Shown: piece by piece, positions 36,501 through 48,500 of the stretch | Numbering within the stretch: the first letter of the stretch is position 1 | Layout: each line of letters begins with the position of its first letter | Position numbers and translations under genes: made by a program | Source: Paralvinella palmiformis | Taxonomy: Eukaryota; Annelida; Polychaeta; Terebellida; Alvinellidae | Reading direction: 5' to 3' | Assembly: GCA_025642065.1 (NCBI GenBank) | Contig: JAODUP010000126.1 | Location: forward strand, 33,501-97,500 | Length of the DNA: 64,000 nucleotides | The notes under the pieces: model-generated | What the model was told of the DNA's origin: nothing | The model's input: the letters and a program-made list of their open reading frames with translations, nothing else | The model's database searches: none

Positions 36501-39500
36501 ACAAATCTGTTTTTCTGATTCCACCATTCTGTAGAAGATTGAAGGTCGAGTAGCTACAGATGAAGACCTGAAGCTCTCTGATACGTTGCGATATTACATG
36601 AGAGACTCGTCAGCTGCTAAGAATCTACTTTATCGCCGTCTGAGATCTCTGTCCAACTACGAGGCAGCAAATAAGAATCTAGATAAGGCCAGAGCTAAGA
36701 ATAAAGATGTGACTAGTGTGAGTTTGAGGGACGTTTCTCATAGAAATTACTTTATTTTTATTATAATTTATTCTTTACCATTTATTCAAGTTGGCTTGTG
36801 TATAACCCACCATGAAAAGTTTACATTTTGTTTTAATAGCTAAACAAAATGTTGTACGCATGGATAAATTGATGGGCTTAAGAATTGTTATTTCATCCCA
36901 TTGGCAATCTATAAATGCCAACTGGCTGTGTTTATTATTGGAGTAGACCTTAATGTTAGAAGGCTTTCTACGTTAATATAAAGTGGGTCATCAGTGAAAA
37001 GTACAACAAATGGCATTATATATTAAAATAGTTTAGGGTGTAATAATTGTAAGACAAATACGTTGCATGGTAATGATGTACAAACATTATATTATTCATG
37101 TATGATATAATAATGTACAAACATTATATTGTCCTTAAATGATGAATATTATTATTATTAATTATTATGAACATCTTTTTCTCTCTAAATTACTACTAAA
37201 ATTTGAAATTCAAGAGTCAGTATGACAGTGTTATATAATTAACATAGTAAAAATTACTACTATGCAGTATATGGTAGACCATTTAGAATAGAATCAAGCA
37301 ACCTTAGTGCGGAATGTTTAGATATTTTATGATTAAATTAATCATATCAGAGACAAATTGATGCCAGCAGTTACTGGCTTGTTGATATAAACTATATAAC
37401 AAGTAGATTATAGGTGATAAGTAAGGAGACTTTTTACCATTTAAAGGCTGACAGTTAATACACATCGTTAGTATAGAGCCTTGAATTTCATTTGTTTAAC
37501 ACTTTGAACAGCTTTAAATTTAGGAAATAGTTTTGAAAAGCCTCATATTTCATTTGTACTGATTTAAATGCTGTAACGTCCAAGACTAAATTTAGGTGTA
37601 TTTACACCGATCTAAGTTCTTTCTTCATATTTGTGGGATATTACTTGAGGGAAGAATCCATCCTCCGGGGAAGAATCTGGTTCAGCATATCTAACCACAA
37701 CCATTAAAATGTCACAACTCCCTACCAGCTTTATGTTTATTTCTTTTGGTCGCTTTGCAAAAGATGGTGCTATAGTCACTGTGCCAAAGTGACCACAGCA
37801 CCATCTTTAGGCACGTGAGACTACATTTTGTGTTCATGCATACTTGGTATTATTCACACTTATGCATGTCTGTAGCTTTCCAAACCCGAGCTCAAAAATT
37901 TTGTTTGTATCCACTGTTATTGTTTGATGTGTCTTACATAATATTCTACAACTTTTTATCACACATTGTTGTTTGTTAGCACCAAAACTGTCATATTCAA
38001 TAAGGAAAAAAATTGAAGAATGGGTAAAGTGAAATTTCAAGAGAGTTGGCTTGAAAAGCAAGAGTAGAGTAATTAGTTAAAACATAATTTAAAGGATGTT
38101 TTAGATTGACCTGAAAGCAACAGGAGAATCTGCAGTGAAGGGTCACTGCATTGGAAAAGGGCACATAAGAAATAACCCGAATATCACCATTGTTATTGAA
38201 AAGGTTTTCCTTGAATTTCTAATAAAAGTAGTCTTGAATTCTGATGAAAAATGGTTTGGAAAGCCTTGAATTTCCTACATTCAATAGTGTGCCAACCCTG
38301 ATTACAGTACTACAATCATCTGAGAAATTGACATGATGTGGATAAGTAACATTTCTGAGGAAACCCTTTTAGATACACCTGACCCACTTACCCTATGTTG
38401 TGTACAGAAGTAGTTGTCAAATAACCATATTTCACTTTCTTTCTAGATATAAGTAACTCATCAATAAAATTATTAACAGATATCAAATGTTATACTGAGT
38501 TGTTCTTTATTAAATGTATGTTCACAGGCTGAAACAACCCAACAGTCGTCGTGTGATAAGTTTGAGAAGATATCTGAAATGGCCAAGCAAGGTAAACTTT
38601 ATGATCTTTTTATAACACCGGTTCATTATTAGAAAATCATTTTACTAAATGTAGTTGACTGAACTGTGACCAGTCATTTAGTACAGTTTGTGTTGTTAAT
38701 TGTCAAATGGAAAAATGAATGTGGATGAATTATAATTTCATGGCTTAAAAACTCTTTTCCATACAGTTTTCATAATTGGATTGGTCATAACAAGATGTCT
38801 ATAACATTTGTTTACAGAATTAACGGATTTCAAGACCAGAAGGATACAGCACTTCCGGAAGAATTTACTGGATTTAGCAGAATTAGAATTAAAACATGCA
38901 AGAGTAAGCATAATATATATTAATTCGCATTGATCTTAGGTTCAGGGCAATATCTAGGGAATGCAGTAATAAAATGATAGTAAATCATAACAGAAATCTT
39001 TAAACATAGTCCGATATAAAATCGTATCTGATCAAAAATATGAACTTTTTTACAAGGCTGCTTGCGTAACTGGAACAACTTTGGTTAAGGAATGTAATGA
39101 GCAGTTTTTAAGTGCAGCAATTTTAAGTTCATCCTTGTTGTTGCTCTTGGTTCAAATTTTATTTTGATATATGTTTATTACATAAAGAAATCTGAAAGCT
39201 TTGTTTTATTTTTGCTCACAAAAAGGACTTTTTAGTTTTATTCATTTATCAGTATGTATAAACTATATTACCAGCATTTACTTGTTATATTCAGATGTTA
39301 TTGTTGTAGTCTTGATCCTATTTTGAACTGCTACAAATACTTTCAACAACTAGAAATTAACACACATGACTAAATGAAAAAACAACCTAAAAATGTATCC
39401 GTTCTGTTGGTTTTAGATATCTGAAATCCAATATTGAACTTTATAAAGTGTTTACAACATTAAATAAACTGCTGAAATGATGACATCATATCTTACAGGC

Positions 39501-39549
39501 ACAGGTACAGTTATTAAAGAATATAATAGCAAACTTGAAGGAGGACTAG
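27590..39549 (+). CDS. SNX6: Sorting nexin-6-like PX-BAR protein, 13 coding exons, 405 aa
   Basis: Exons: 27590-27595, 27717-27764, 31113-31217, 32911-33021, 33194-33315, 34542-34665, 34930-35131, 35701-35776, 35919-35958, 36535-36717, 38528-38591, 38818-38903, 39499-39549. They sum to 1218 nt with all phases consistent. Human SNX6 is 406 aa and begins MMEG; here exon 1 codes only MM and exon 2 begins DGMDETPDF. The PX domain spans about residues 18-165 ([46 protein letters not shown]). The BAR domain spans about 190-405 ([42 protein letters not shown]). In known biology SNX5/6 dimerise with SNX1/2 and drive endosome-to-Golgi and recycling tubules, using the PX domain to bind cargo tails rather than PI3P. 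Lower animals usually have one SNX5/6/32 gene, so the symbol means SNX6-like. Confidence 0.96.
29285..29521 (+). mobile_element. Unexpanded copy of the minisatellite-hosting element
   Basis: This element in SNX6 intron 2 matches both flanks of the 8235-9170 locus: ATGTTTGGTATTGTGGTCTA, GGACTTGAGGTTTCTG, CTTGGGTGTCCCTAACAG and CCAAAACATACAAG. In place of the 33-bp array it has a single related stretch, TTACCTCATCTGTAGTCCAT then AACCAGTCTAG. Confidence 0.65.
29773..29850 (-). mobile_element. hAT-like terminus
   Basis: CAGGGTTGGGTTTTACTG followed by AACCTACTTTTTACATTACA has the look of a hAT terminal inverted repeat and subterminal region. It lies 60 bp beyond the hAT transposase remnant at 29908-30260, on the side of that gene's 3' end. 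The opposite terminus was not found. Confidence 0.45.
29908..30260 (-). pseudogene. hAT transposase remnant with C-terminal dimerisation domain
   Basis: The minus strand reads [13 protein letters not shown], an in-frame stop, then [18 protein letters not shown] and [15 protein letters not shown] before a final stop near 29908. This is the classic hAT C-terminal dimerisation pattern (W-W, P-A-S-S-A, S-x-E-x-x-F-S, H-T-K, R/H-N). Upstream, in a shifted frame near 30120-30260, [12 protein letters not shown] and QPHLKLI fit the central transposase. At least one stop and one frameshift make it dead. It sits in SNX6 intron 2, antisense to the gene. Confidence 0.75.
32347..32580. mobile_element. Possible degenerate SINE
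   Basis: A tRNA-like GACCTCGTTGGTCTAGTGAT head is followed by GAGTAAACGTGTTTTTGTTT and CACAGTTCAGGAGACACATG. Related words (GAGTAAATGTTTTTGTTTAG, CACAATTAGGGGTCAAAGGA) occur at about 13380-13450. It lies in SNX6 intron 3. Limits and family are uncertain. Confidence 0.35.
37760..37808. repeat. 49-nt inverted repeat (hairpin)
   Basis: AAAGATGGTGCT pairs perfectly with AGCACCATCTTT. Inside these, GTCACT pairs with AGTGAC after a 3x3 internal mismatch, leaving a 7-nt loop GTGCCAA. It lies in SNX6 intron 10. Confidence 0.8.
38200..38300 (-). mobile_element. Terminus of a hAT-like element (CAGGGTT family)
   Basis: On the minus strand it begins CAGGGTTGGCACACTATTG and continues with AAATTCAAGGCTTTCC and ATTCAAGACTACTTTT. 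The plus-strand piece at 53751 starts CAGGGTTCGCACGC and has the same rhythm of TGGAAT/CTTGA words. It is in SNX6 intron 10. The other end was not located. Confidence 0.4.
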
Positions 39550-41630
39550 CAGCAACTGGAACAGGATTAGAAACCAAATCATATATTGTTTAGGCCTTAA
39601 TATTATATAGTATATCTCATGGATGGCATGCTTTATAATTGCATTGTCTTATTATGGACAGTCTGGTCATGATAACAAATAGATGTTGTTGGAAAACATG
39701 ATTACTGATAATGATCTTTGTATGTAATTGATTATTTTTGTTAATAACATTTTTTTGTATAGTTTTTAAGATCCAGTGCATCTTTGTCCTGTATTCACTC
39801 GCCATTCAGACATTCCATGATGTCAGCTGTTATTGTGTACATTTGTGAACTGCTTTCTGAAGACTTCATTTGTTCTGAATAACCATTGTTTGCGGATAAC
39901 AGTTTTCTAATCATATTAGTTCATGTAGTGCAGAAATTGTGCTTAGTAATCAAAGTAGTTCCAAAGTATTTTGATAAATGTGCCTTTGTATCATGAATAA
40001 TTTTGATTACTTCTTAGAGAAGATTGTTATGTTTTTGTATAAATCATCTGTTTGGTTTGTTGCATGTCTAAATACAAAGTTGTGATATAACACATTGACT
40101 GGTGGGTGGAAAAGAACCTATGCTTGGATGTGTTGCCATTTTCATCCCAAGATTTGTTTGTTTTGCATCAGAGGTGACCATGCGTATGTGTGTTGTTTGT
40201 ATGTGTGTGTGCCATTTAGGTCAAACTTAGCTGATATGTTGTGTTGGTCTTTTAACAGCAGTTCAGATTAATCTTTGTTAGTTCTGACAAGCCTGCCATT
40301 TATAAAGAGATAATAATGAGACCATTGACTGTTATAATTACCTGAAATGTGTACGTGTGATTTGTAATAATTTCTGAAGAACGAGCCTGCTATTGAATAC
40401 AGCTACTATACTCTATTGTGTACAGCTTGCTGCACTGATTCTGTATTACATGATGCTAAATCCCAGTTTTCTAATTGTTGAATCAGTTTAGGTTAACTAC
40501 ACCAGGATGTTAACGTGTGTGCAGAGTTTTGGAATAATTGAAACACATTGTTAAACAAATCATGGCCTCATCCTAGATTGGGCAATGTGCTTTTGACTTA
40601 ACCAATGATGTTGATTTACATAACACATGATGGATTGAAGACAGTTTACAGCTTTTATGTAGTCCAATTTTGTAACAGTTAATTACAAAAAAACAGTAAT
40701 ATAATATCGGACTTCCTCATTCTCTGAATACTATGCTATTTAGAATGCCTGAAATTTACATTTAGCATCATTTACAACAACAGGAGAGCGTCTTTTCTTA
40801 TACACAAAATGAAAGTTTCTACATTATTCCTTCATGAAGTTGTCTTGTGCCAATTTGCAAAAACTGACATGTTAGTCATAGAAAGTATATAAAAACGTTG
40901 TGTATTCTAATTAGAAAATATATTTACAATGTAGTAGAGAATTATTTATTTTACTATGGTAGTATTAAATCATTAACAGTTAGTGTTAATCCAGGTATTG
41001 CCCAAATATGGCGGTAATTTCTAAAACACCATGTGTACATACATATTCAGACTGTTTCTACTGATTTCCCTTAATAAGCGAGTTATCTAGGTAAATGTGA
41101 TTTTTGGCTGTACACAGCAAGTTGTCATATCTGTTGTGAAGATTGATGGATGGAAGTTTCTCGCTGATCGTTCGTTGCGGCGTAAATATTATAAACAATA
41201 TCCCTTAAGACTATGTGTCGTATTGTACAGGTAAATAATCAATGAACATCAGCATGTCATTTGTTTACACGGAACTTTAAAAACTAGTTGTTTTGTGTTT
41301 CCCAGCCTACGATGAACTATAGTGTATACAATGTATATACAGTCTCGTTAAAAAAGCATGATGTTTCTCAGACTCGTGTGCTTGGGGGTGATCCATGCTG
41401 CTTCGATTTGCCAATAATAGTAGAAAATTAATGTTTAACATATTCTTGTCAATGTTGTCAAAGACCTATATTGTGAATGCCATTTGGGGAGGTTTCTTTA
41501 TGAGATGGTGTGCAGTTGCCAGTTTGTTCAAGTGGCAAAAACATGCAAGAGTAAAAATATCCCATTCTTTCGAACTTGACTCGGGTTCATAATTAGGCAA
41601 GACAAAGAATAAGATCTACATTAAAACAAC
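39550..41630 (+). other. SNX6 3' UTR / intergenic gap to DEGS1
   Basis: About 2 kb of AT-rich sequence follows the SNX6 stop with no other recognisable gene. The near part must be SNX6 3' UTR. I did not find a canonical AATAAA on the plus strand that clearly ends it. The DEGS1 poly(A) signal on the opposite strand is at 41631-41636, so the two genes are tail to tail. Confidence 0.6.
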
Positions 41631-41636
41631 TTTATT
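41631..41636 (-). terminator. Poly(A) signal, probable for DEGS1
   Basis: AATAAA on the minus strand (TTTATT on plus), about 930 bp past the DEGS1 stop codon. It is the farthest clear hexamer before the SNX6 3' flank. Use is inferred. Confidence 0.5.
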
Positions 41637-42565
41637 TCCAGGCATACAATCCATATTTAAGCAGAAATAACCTGAACGACCGCACACGAGATGCATTTAC
41701 TGAATAATTATAAAGAAACAAGCAAAAAGCCATACGTTTGTACCGAGTATTTATATAAAAGATAACTAGACAAGAATCTCGGGCTTCTAATGCCAAAATA
41801 CTGCAGCACATACTTTGTTGTATTGGTGAGTATTGCAAGAAATGGCAACAAATACCTATTGCCAGAATCGGGTAGTCTATATCTCTTAAACAGCCACTAA
41901 AATAAAAGAAATACAGAAACAACGAGGGAAAAAGCACAATCATCCGGTCATGTGAATGTAGCTCTTAATTAACAAACTCACTGTATCTCGGTCACGAACA
42001 AACAATCAATAAAAAGCCATCACTGCTACTAAAATAATTACAACTGTACATTTTGAAATAAGAGTCCAGACAGCAGCATACAAAATAATAAGGTGAATAA
42101 CGGCTAAGCACAGTTGGGTTCTGTGAGGGACTTCAACGTACTCGATTTTAAATTATGCTCATGCAGTGTTGCCACCAGTAAGAATAAACTTCCCAGTTTT
42201 AACATTTCCATAAAAAAAGCAGATTAATTTATTCCCAACTGTGTGAACATTTAAACATCTTTTACAAATCACTTGATTCTAGTTTATATAGTTCGACAAA
42301 AATATTGACAACAACAATTTGCTTAGCTAATTTGACAAACAGAATGACAACTATTCACCAGAAGATATCACAATTTAATATAACATTTCTAAAAAAAAAG
42401 GCAGGCACCTTAGTGTGCGTGTCTGAAAATATTCTATACAAACTTTAAACTTTCTCAGGATCGCACAAATTATACAAGAACATCCAAACTATTGTTTGCT
42501 GATGTTGGTAATGACTTGTGCTATGTTTAATATAACATGACTGTTCTTGTTGATGACGATTGGAT

Positions 42566-45500
42566 TTACTCTTCTTTTGGGAGCTTCATTCCCTCAACAC
42601 CACCTTCAGCCTGTTGGTCGCTATCATCCAGCGTCTCTCCTGGATAGAGGATAGCCTTCCTTTTAATACGAGCATATGGTCCAATCTCCGGCTTCGTAAT
42701 GAAGTCCCATATCACTTTACACCACGATGTATGATAAGGCAGATTGTCATAGAATTCTGGTACCATCTTCTTTAACTGAGATCAAATAAGACACACATTA
42801 ATAACAAATAAGGAACCAAACAAAACTATTCACATTAATGAGTTTGTTAAATTAATAAACTAGTTTTTTAAGCTATGATATTTTTGCTATCAATCGTCTT
42901 TTATCACGAAGATATAAAGTTGATAAAAATAATGAATTTTAATACGGTTGTAAATTTGTGTTTTCACCTTTACATTAATTTCATACGACGCATTCTACAA
43001 ATGTTTCTTTAACTCTTTACCAAATATATACTTTTCTAAGAAACCAACTAACCTCAGGCAGTCTACTCCCTGGAATGTTTGGAAAGTCATGATGCTCATT
43101 GTGATAACCAACGTTAAATGTGATGTAGTTAAGACACCCATAATACGAGTAGGTCTCGTAGCCCTTCTTGAACATGTAGTGCTCAGAGATGAAATGACCA
43201 GCAACTGGATGTAGGCCCATTGCCAGAAACGTGCCGAATGACAAATAGATCATGGACTTCCAACCCATCGTGTACACTATTGACACATTAAAGACGAGCT
43301 GAAACAGGAAGTTGATCACCTCCAGGTGTGTAATGGGCTTTGGACTCAAAAACAATGGACGCAGTGCATAGAACAGTGGCTGGAGAAGGACCCATATGAA
43401 CTTGGTGAATGTGTTGTTGAAGAGTTTGGCTTCAAAACGAGATGGTATGTCGACATCGAGCTGATCATCGCCCTGATATTTGTGATGTTCAATGTGGTAT
43501 TTCTTGAACACAACTGAGTAGGGTATGCCCATCGAGAGATTACCGAACATGCCGAGCAGCCGGTTGGCCCATGGTCGCGAGTTACCAAATGCCAGATTGT
43601 GTGAGATCTCGTGTATAGCCAGGGCCATCGAGTGATTAATCACACCTCCCCAAAAATAACCTACTAGAAGAATGGTTACCCACGAAGCATCTTGTATGAG
43701 ATAAGCTGTCAGTACTTGAACTAATACCATCATCACGACTATATATTTCAGTTTAGGGTCAGGTCCCATCAAGCTCTTCACCTGTGGATATTTAGCTGAA
43801 ATATAAGAAAAAAAGATGAATTAAGACCAAGGAGCAGATGTGCACCAAAATAGTCTCAACGACTATTCACTCAATTGATAACAGCCAGTTGGTTTCATGT
43901 GTATTTACTAAATTATGTTTCTGAAGCCTGATGTATCATTCTGTGTCTGATATTCAGTATACTTGCAACATATATAAACAATTAATATCTCGTAGCAAAT
44001 AACTTGTTTAGTTTTAGTTTAAAAATTAACAACAAAGTCCATAACTCCACCCTATTTTCAATGTTGTATTAAGTTGCATTTATAGATTTGTGAAATCATT
44101 AGAACTTCCAGGGAATTTGTGAAATCACTGGTTTCACAATCATACTGTAACATATTATATCACAAATTCTCTGAAGTTATGAGGGAAGATGGCTTATATA
44201 AGAAGTGTAGAGAAATCAGCCTTTTTTTAGTAACATTAGTTTTTGTGAGAAGTTAGAAACTTTGGCCACTTGGCTTTAAACAGAAAATTAACATTCGTAA
44301 ATAATTTGCTTCTTATTAACAACGGATTTGTATTTTGTATCAACAATGGATTTTTAATTAAGTCGGGTAGATAATAATATTACTGAAAATGTCTACCAGT
44401 TAAAGGTCTTCTTGATAATCTGATTCCCTTAAATATGACATTAAGTCATAGAAAGTTACATACTTCAAAACTGATTTATTACTTCTTGATGTGTTATGAA
44501 AACAATACAGGAAATTATCTTAAAGCATCTCAAATAATTCAAGGCACTCTAAAGATACTTTCACAGTTTCCCCAAATATATCGAAAGTGAGATAACAATA
44601 TTTTGAAAACACATATATATATATATTGTATACCTAGTGTTCTCACATAAGGTACATAACAAGAGTGTATAGCTGTTACACCATTTTTTCCCTAGATTTA
44701 TTACACAATTAAAGAGAATTATTCTCCATCACAGCATTAGTTAACTGATCACTTTTAGTATAAAAAAGATCAATACATGTTTCAATAAAGTATTGAGTGT
44801 TATGTACATTATTTGGTTTTATTTATTAATTACAACTCTATTATCTTGCTATCTGCTAGATAATACCTAGTGAAGAACACTGACCAGTAATACTAATAGT
44901 ACTAATACTATACACTGACCAGTAATACTAATAGTACTAATACTATACACTGACCAGTAATACTAATAGTACTAATACTATACACTGACCAGTAATACTA
45001 ATAGTACTAATACTATGTAGCTTCTGTTATCAAATTTAAGTGAATACAGTTAATTATTTAAACATGTATAGACTGTCATAGATATCTCTTCCAAACTAAC
45101 ACAATAGTCTACTAGGTATACGAGGCCTGAAATTGTATATTAGATAGTTGGACACAAGAGTGAAATAATGATCCAAAAACAACACTGAAACACAAATGTT
45201 TAACAACACAACATGTCTTATTTGTGACCAGAAAAAAATAGTTTAAACAAAATCACAAAATAGAGGTTTTACGACAGTGTATGATGTCATAAAGGTATTT
45301 ATGATGGGTTTATGACACTGTCATATCATGAACAGGTTTATGACTGTCATAAACCCAAACCTGGTTCCCTGAGGCAGGGTATGGATCGAGTGATCACACC
45401 TCAACAAAGGTAAGTTGTATTCCATCCTCCTCAACCACACATATAGAACCAGCATGGCCCCCCCCAAAGATATAACATATTATGAGTAATAATGTTCATG

Positions 45501-48500
45501 ACCCTTCCGATGTGTCTTAAATAATCACAGACTCGCTGTCTCACAACAACCATCTCTCAAAGACGCCCAGAACTGAGATGCTAGTGTTATGTTTCGCATC
45601 TAAACATGAAACTTTATCACTGCTTTAGTTGACATATAATAAATATGGGGGGGGCTAGGAGTATCCCCCCCCCCCACCCATAATATAATTTTAAACGAGT
45701 GCAATTTAAAACTTGAAATATATAATCAAAGATGAGACAATTACCATAGCTCTCCTAATAATTTGTATTAAAGGACACTGGATTAATTGTATGTTAAAAT
45801 TATATAGTATTAACTAATTGATGAATACGGTCGTTGTTGAAATTTGGGGTAGAGAATAATGGCTGTCACCTATTGGGAACAGCCACCTGGTGTTGATTTC
45901 TGTTGGGTTGTTGTGATGTTATTGTTGCCGGTGGTGTAAATGTGATATCCGCTGAGCTACTGGTAATATGCAAATACACCAGGCAAGTATGGTATTATTA
46001 CATTTTCAAAATCATTGCATCACCAACCTCATCTTGCTGGTCCAGTAGACTGATGAAAATCCTATCATATTATAGTCCCTTCATCTTTTACAAAGTTTTA
46101 ACACTTTATATTTATCAGAACTCAAAACATCATCAACAATGATTATAGATACCCAGTCTGTCAGGCATCTTAACTGGATCTTAAATATATATTGGATTAG
46201 AACAAAAACAAATTCACATGGACAGTTTCATCTGTTCATGTAACAACAACAGATAACCCAAATCGCAGCCATTCATAGCACAGTTGTAGGACATTTTGGC
46301 CACGGCCATGAACCCCGGACGTTTTGGCCATGGAAGAAAACATTCAGGGTGGACGGTTTGGCTATACCATATTTTTTTGGTAAATGTACATAATATGATA
46401 TTTATAAGTGTAAATTGTAAATACGGATAACTTATTTAGAAGCCATATTTGTTCTATTTTATTAACTCTAATTATGTAAAATACATTTAATTTAAAAGCC
46501 AGCTTTGGTTACTTTAATAATAAAGAAACAATTCTTTGTAATTTTAAGTGACATCAAGATGTCACTAAATTAGAAACTCAAACTCTGGAATACAAACGGA
46601 TTTGCTTTAAAAAAAGAGGCATGTGAAAAGTGGTCAATTGAAGAGTAAGTGGTGATTGAAGTTCAAACTCTAGAAATACAAAGGAGTTAGCTTTGAAGAG
46701 ACAATTGGTGAGTGACATTGATTATACTATAATACACCATGATATATCAATAAACCATGTAAAGCAAACCAAATAATTTTGTAGTTTTTGGGGGCTTATA
46801 CAATATGACCAAAACCGTCCACTCTGAATATTTTTCATGGCCAAAACGTCCTAGGGTGCATGGTCGTGGTTAAGACATCTGTCTACCCCATAGCATAAAT
46901 TATTGTCGACTAGTTGTATTACATATCAGTTATTATTTATGTTTTATTAATTAAATATATAATAAAGGTGAATTTAATGACCAATACAGTTATTGGTCAG
47001 ATTTCTGGCATATGAACGTGAAATGACGTGGTAACATAAGGGTTACCTGTAGTGGACTGTACAACAACAATTCATCATTCTAAAGGACTACAATGATTGT
47101 ATTGTGCTATCTACATCTAAATACAACCAAATATTGATCAACTCTCCTACAATATGCAGCGTTGTGGTTCTCAAATGGATCTGAGCTGTATAGGTTTGAC
47201 GCTGGTCATATCTGGGACATACGACTTAGGGTTGAGGTGAGTCGAGTTAGTTAACCTCGGCATTGGACATATCAGGGACGTATGGCCAAGATACATCTGC
47301 CAAGGGAAATAAATCCCACTAACACAGAGATGAACTGGATTCAAACCCATAATCTGGAGGTTTGCATGGAGGTGCTCTAACCACTGTGATATATGGCTGA
47401 GGGATGTCAGTCTAGGGAAACAAATCCCACAAATATAGGTATGGACCAGATTCGAACTCACAACCTGCAGTGCTCTGACCACTTCATGATGATAATACAC
47501 TGTTCTCAAATGTAGAGGAAGTGATCCAACAAAAAGTCACATCACAGCACCTCCACCTCTCAAGAACACGGACTGATCAACTGAATAAAATCATTGCTCA
47601 TGTGGTTCACTTATATAACATGGCCCATCATGTATGGACACCAATCACCAAATTATAAGGAAGCCAGACTGTGATAAGACATACTAAAATGTTACATGAT
47701 ATCTACCATAATTAGACAATGTGTTTTCATCCAAATCTGTGATATATCTAGTTATTTTTTTGTCACTGAAGGTCTTTAAAATTGAATTCATTATTTTACA
47801 AAATCCATGCTAACTCTTGATAACAACACATCAGGCACTTGGCCACCACACCATCCTATACATATCAAGGTCTGTGGGTTTAACCCACCATGGGTTGGTC
47901 TAAATGCCAATTTAATTGCTAATTTATTACAATGAATGGTGCCTATTTTCACAGCCTAATGGATAAATTTACATTTGTATTATAACCCTCCAGGCTGGGC
48001 TAAATCAGTTTAAGCCTGGTTAAACTCTAACCCTGATAAATATGTTAATAATACGAATGTAAAACAATGACTGCGCACAATACAATGAAATTAAACAAGA
48101 TGAACCTTTCCATAAGATTAATGTATCCGAGTGATTCCGATCACCAAACACCAGCATATCCCAGGTGTTACACCCATTTCTAGCATATAACGTTGTTACG
48201 ATGAACAACAACAACAATTAGAAAACTACATTATATACTGGCGTATAAGTCGACCCCGGCAGATAAGTCGAGGCCAATTTTTTACCCTGTAATTCTTTCC
48301 TCAGACATATGCTCACTGTATAAGTAAGTTGAAGTCAATTATTGGCTTAACATCCCTCAAAATCGGAATCATTGTCGTCATTCTCCGAAAAGTTGACCCA
48401 GTCATTCAAACTCATGATGTCAGCAAGTGCATCTTGAATCTCAATTTCTTCACCGGCAGCACACACACACACACACACACGGTTTGGATGTTATAACTAA

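Noticed and set aside
42560..42775. Plus-strand frame over DEGS1 exon 3
   Set aside because: It is the reverse shadow of the DEGS1 C-terminal exon, which matches the family on the minus strand.
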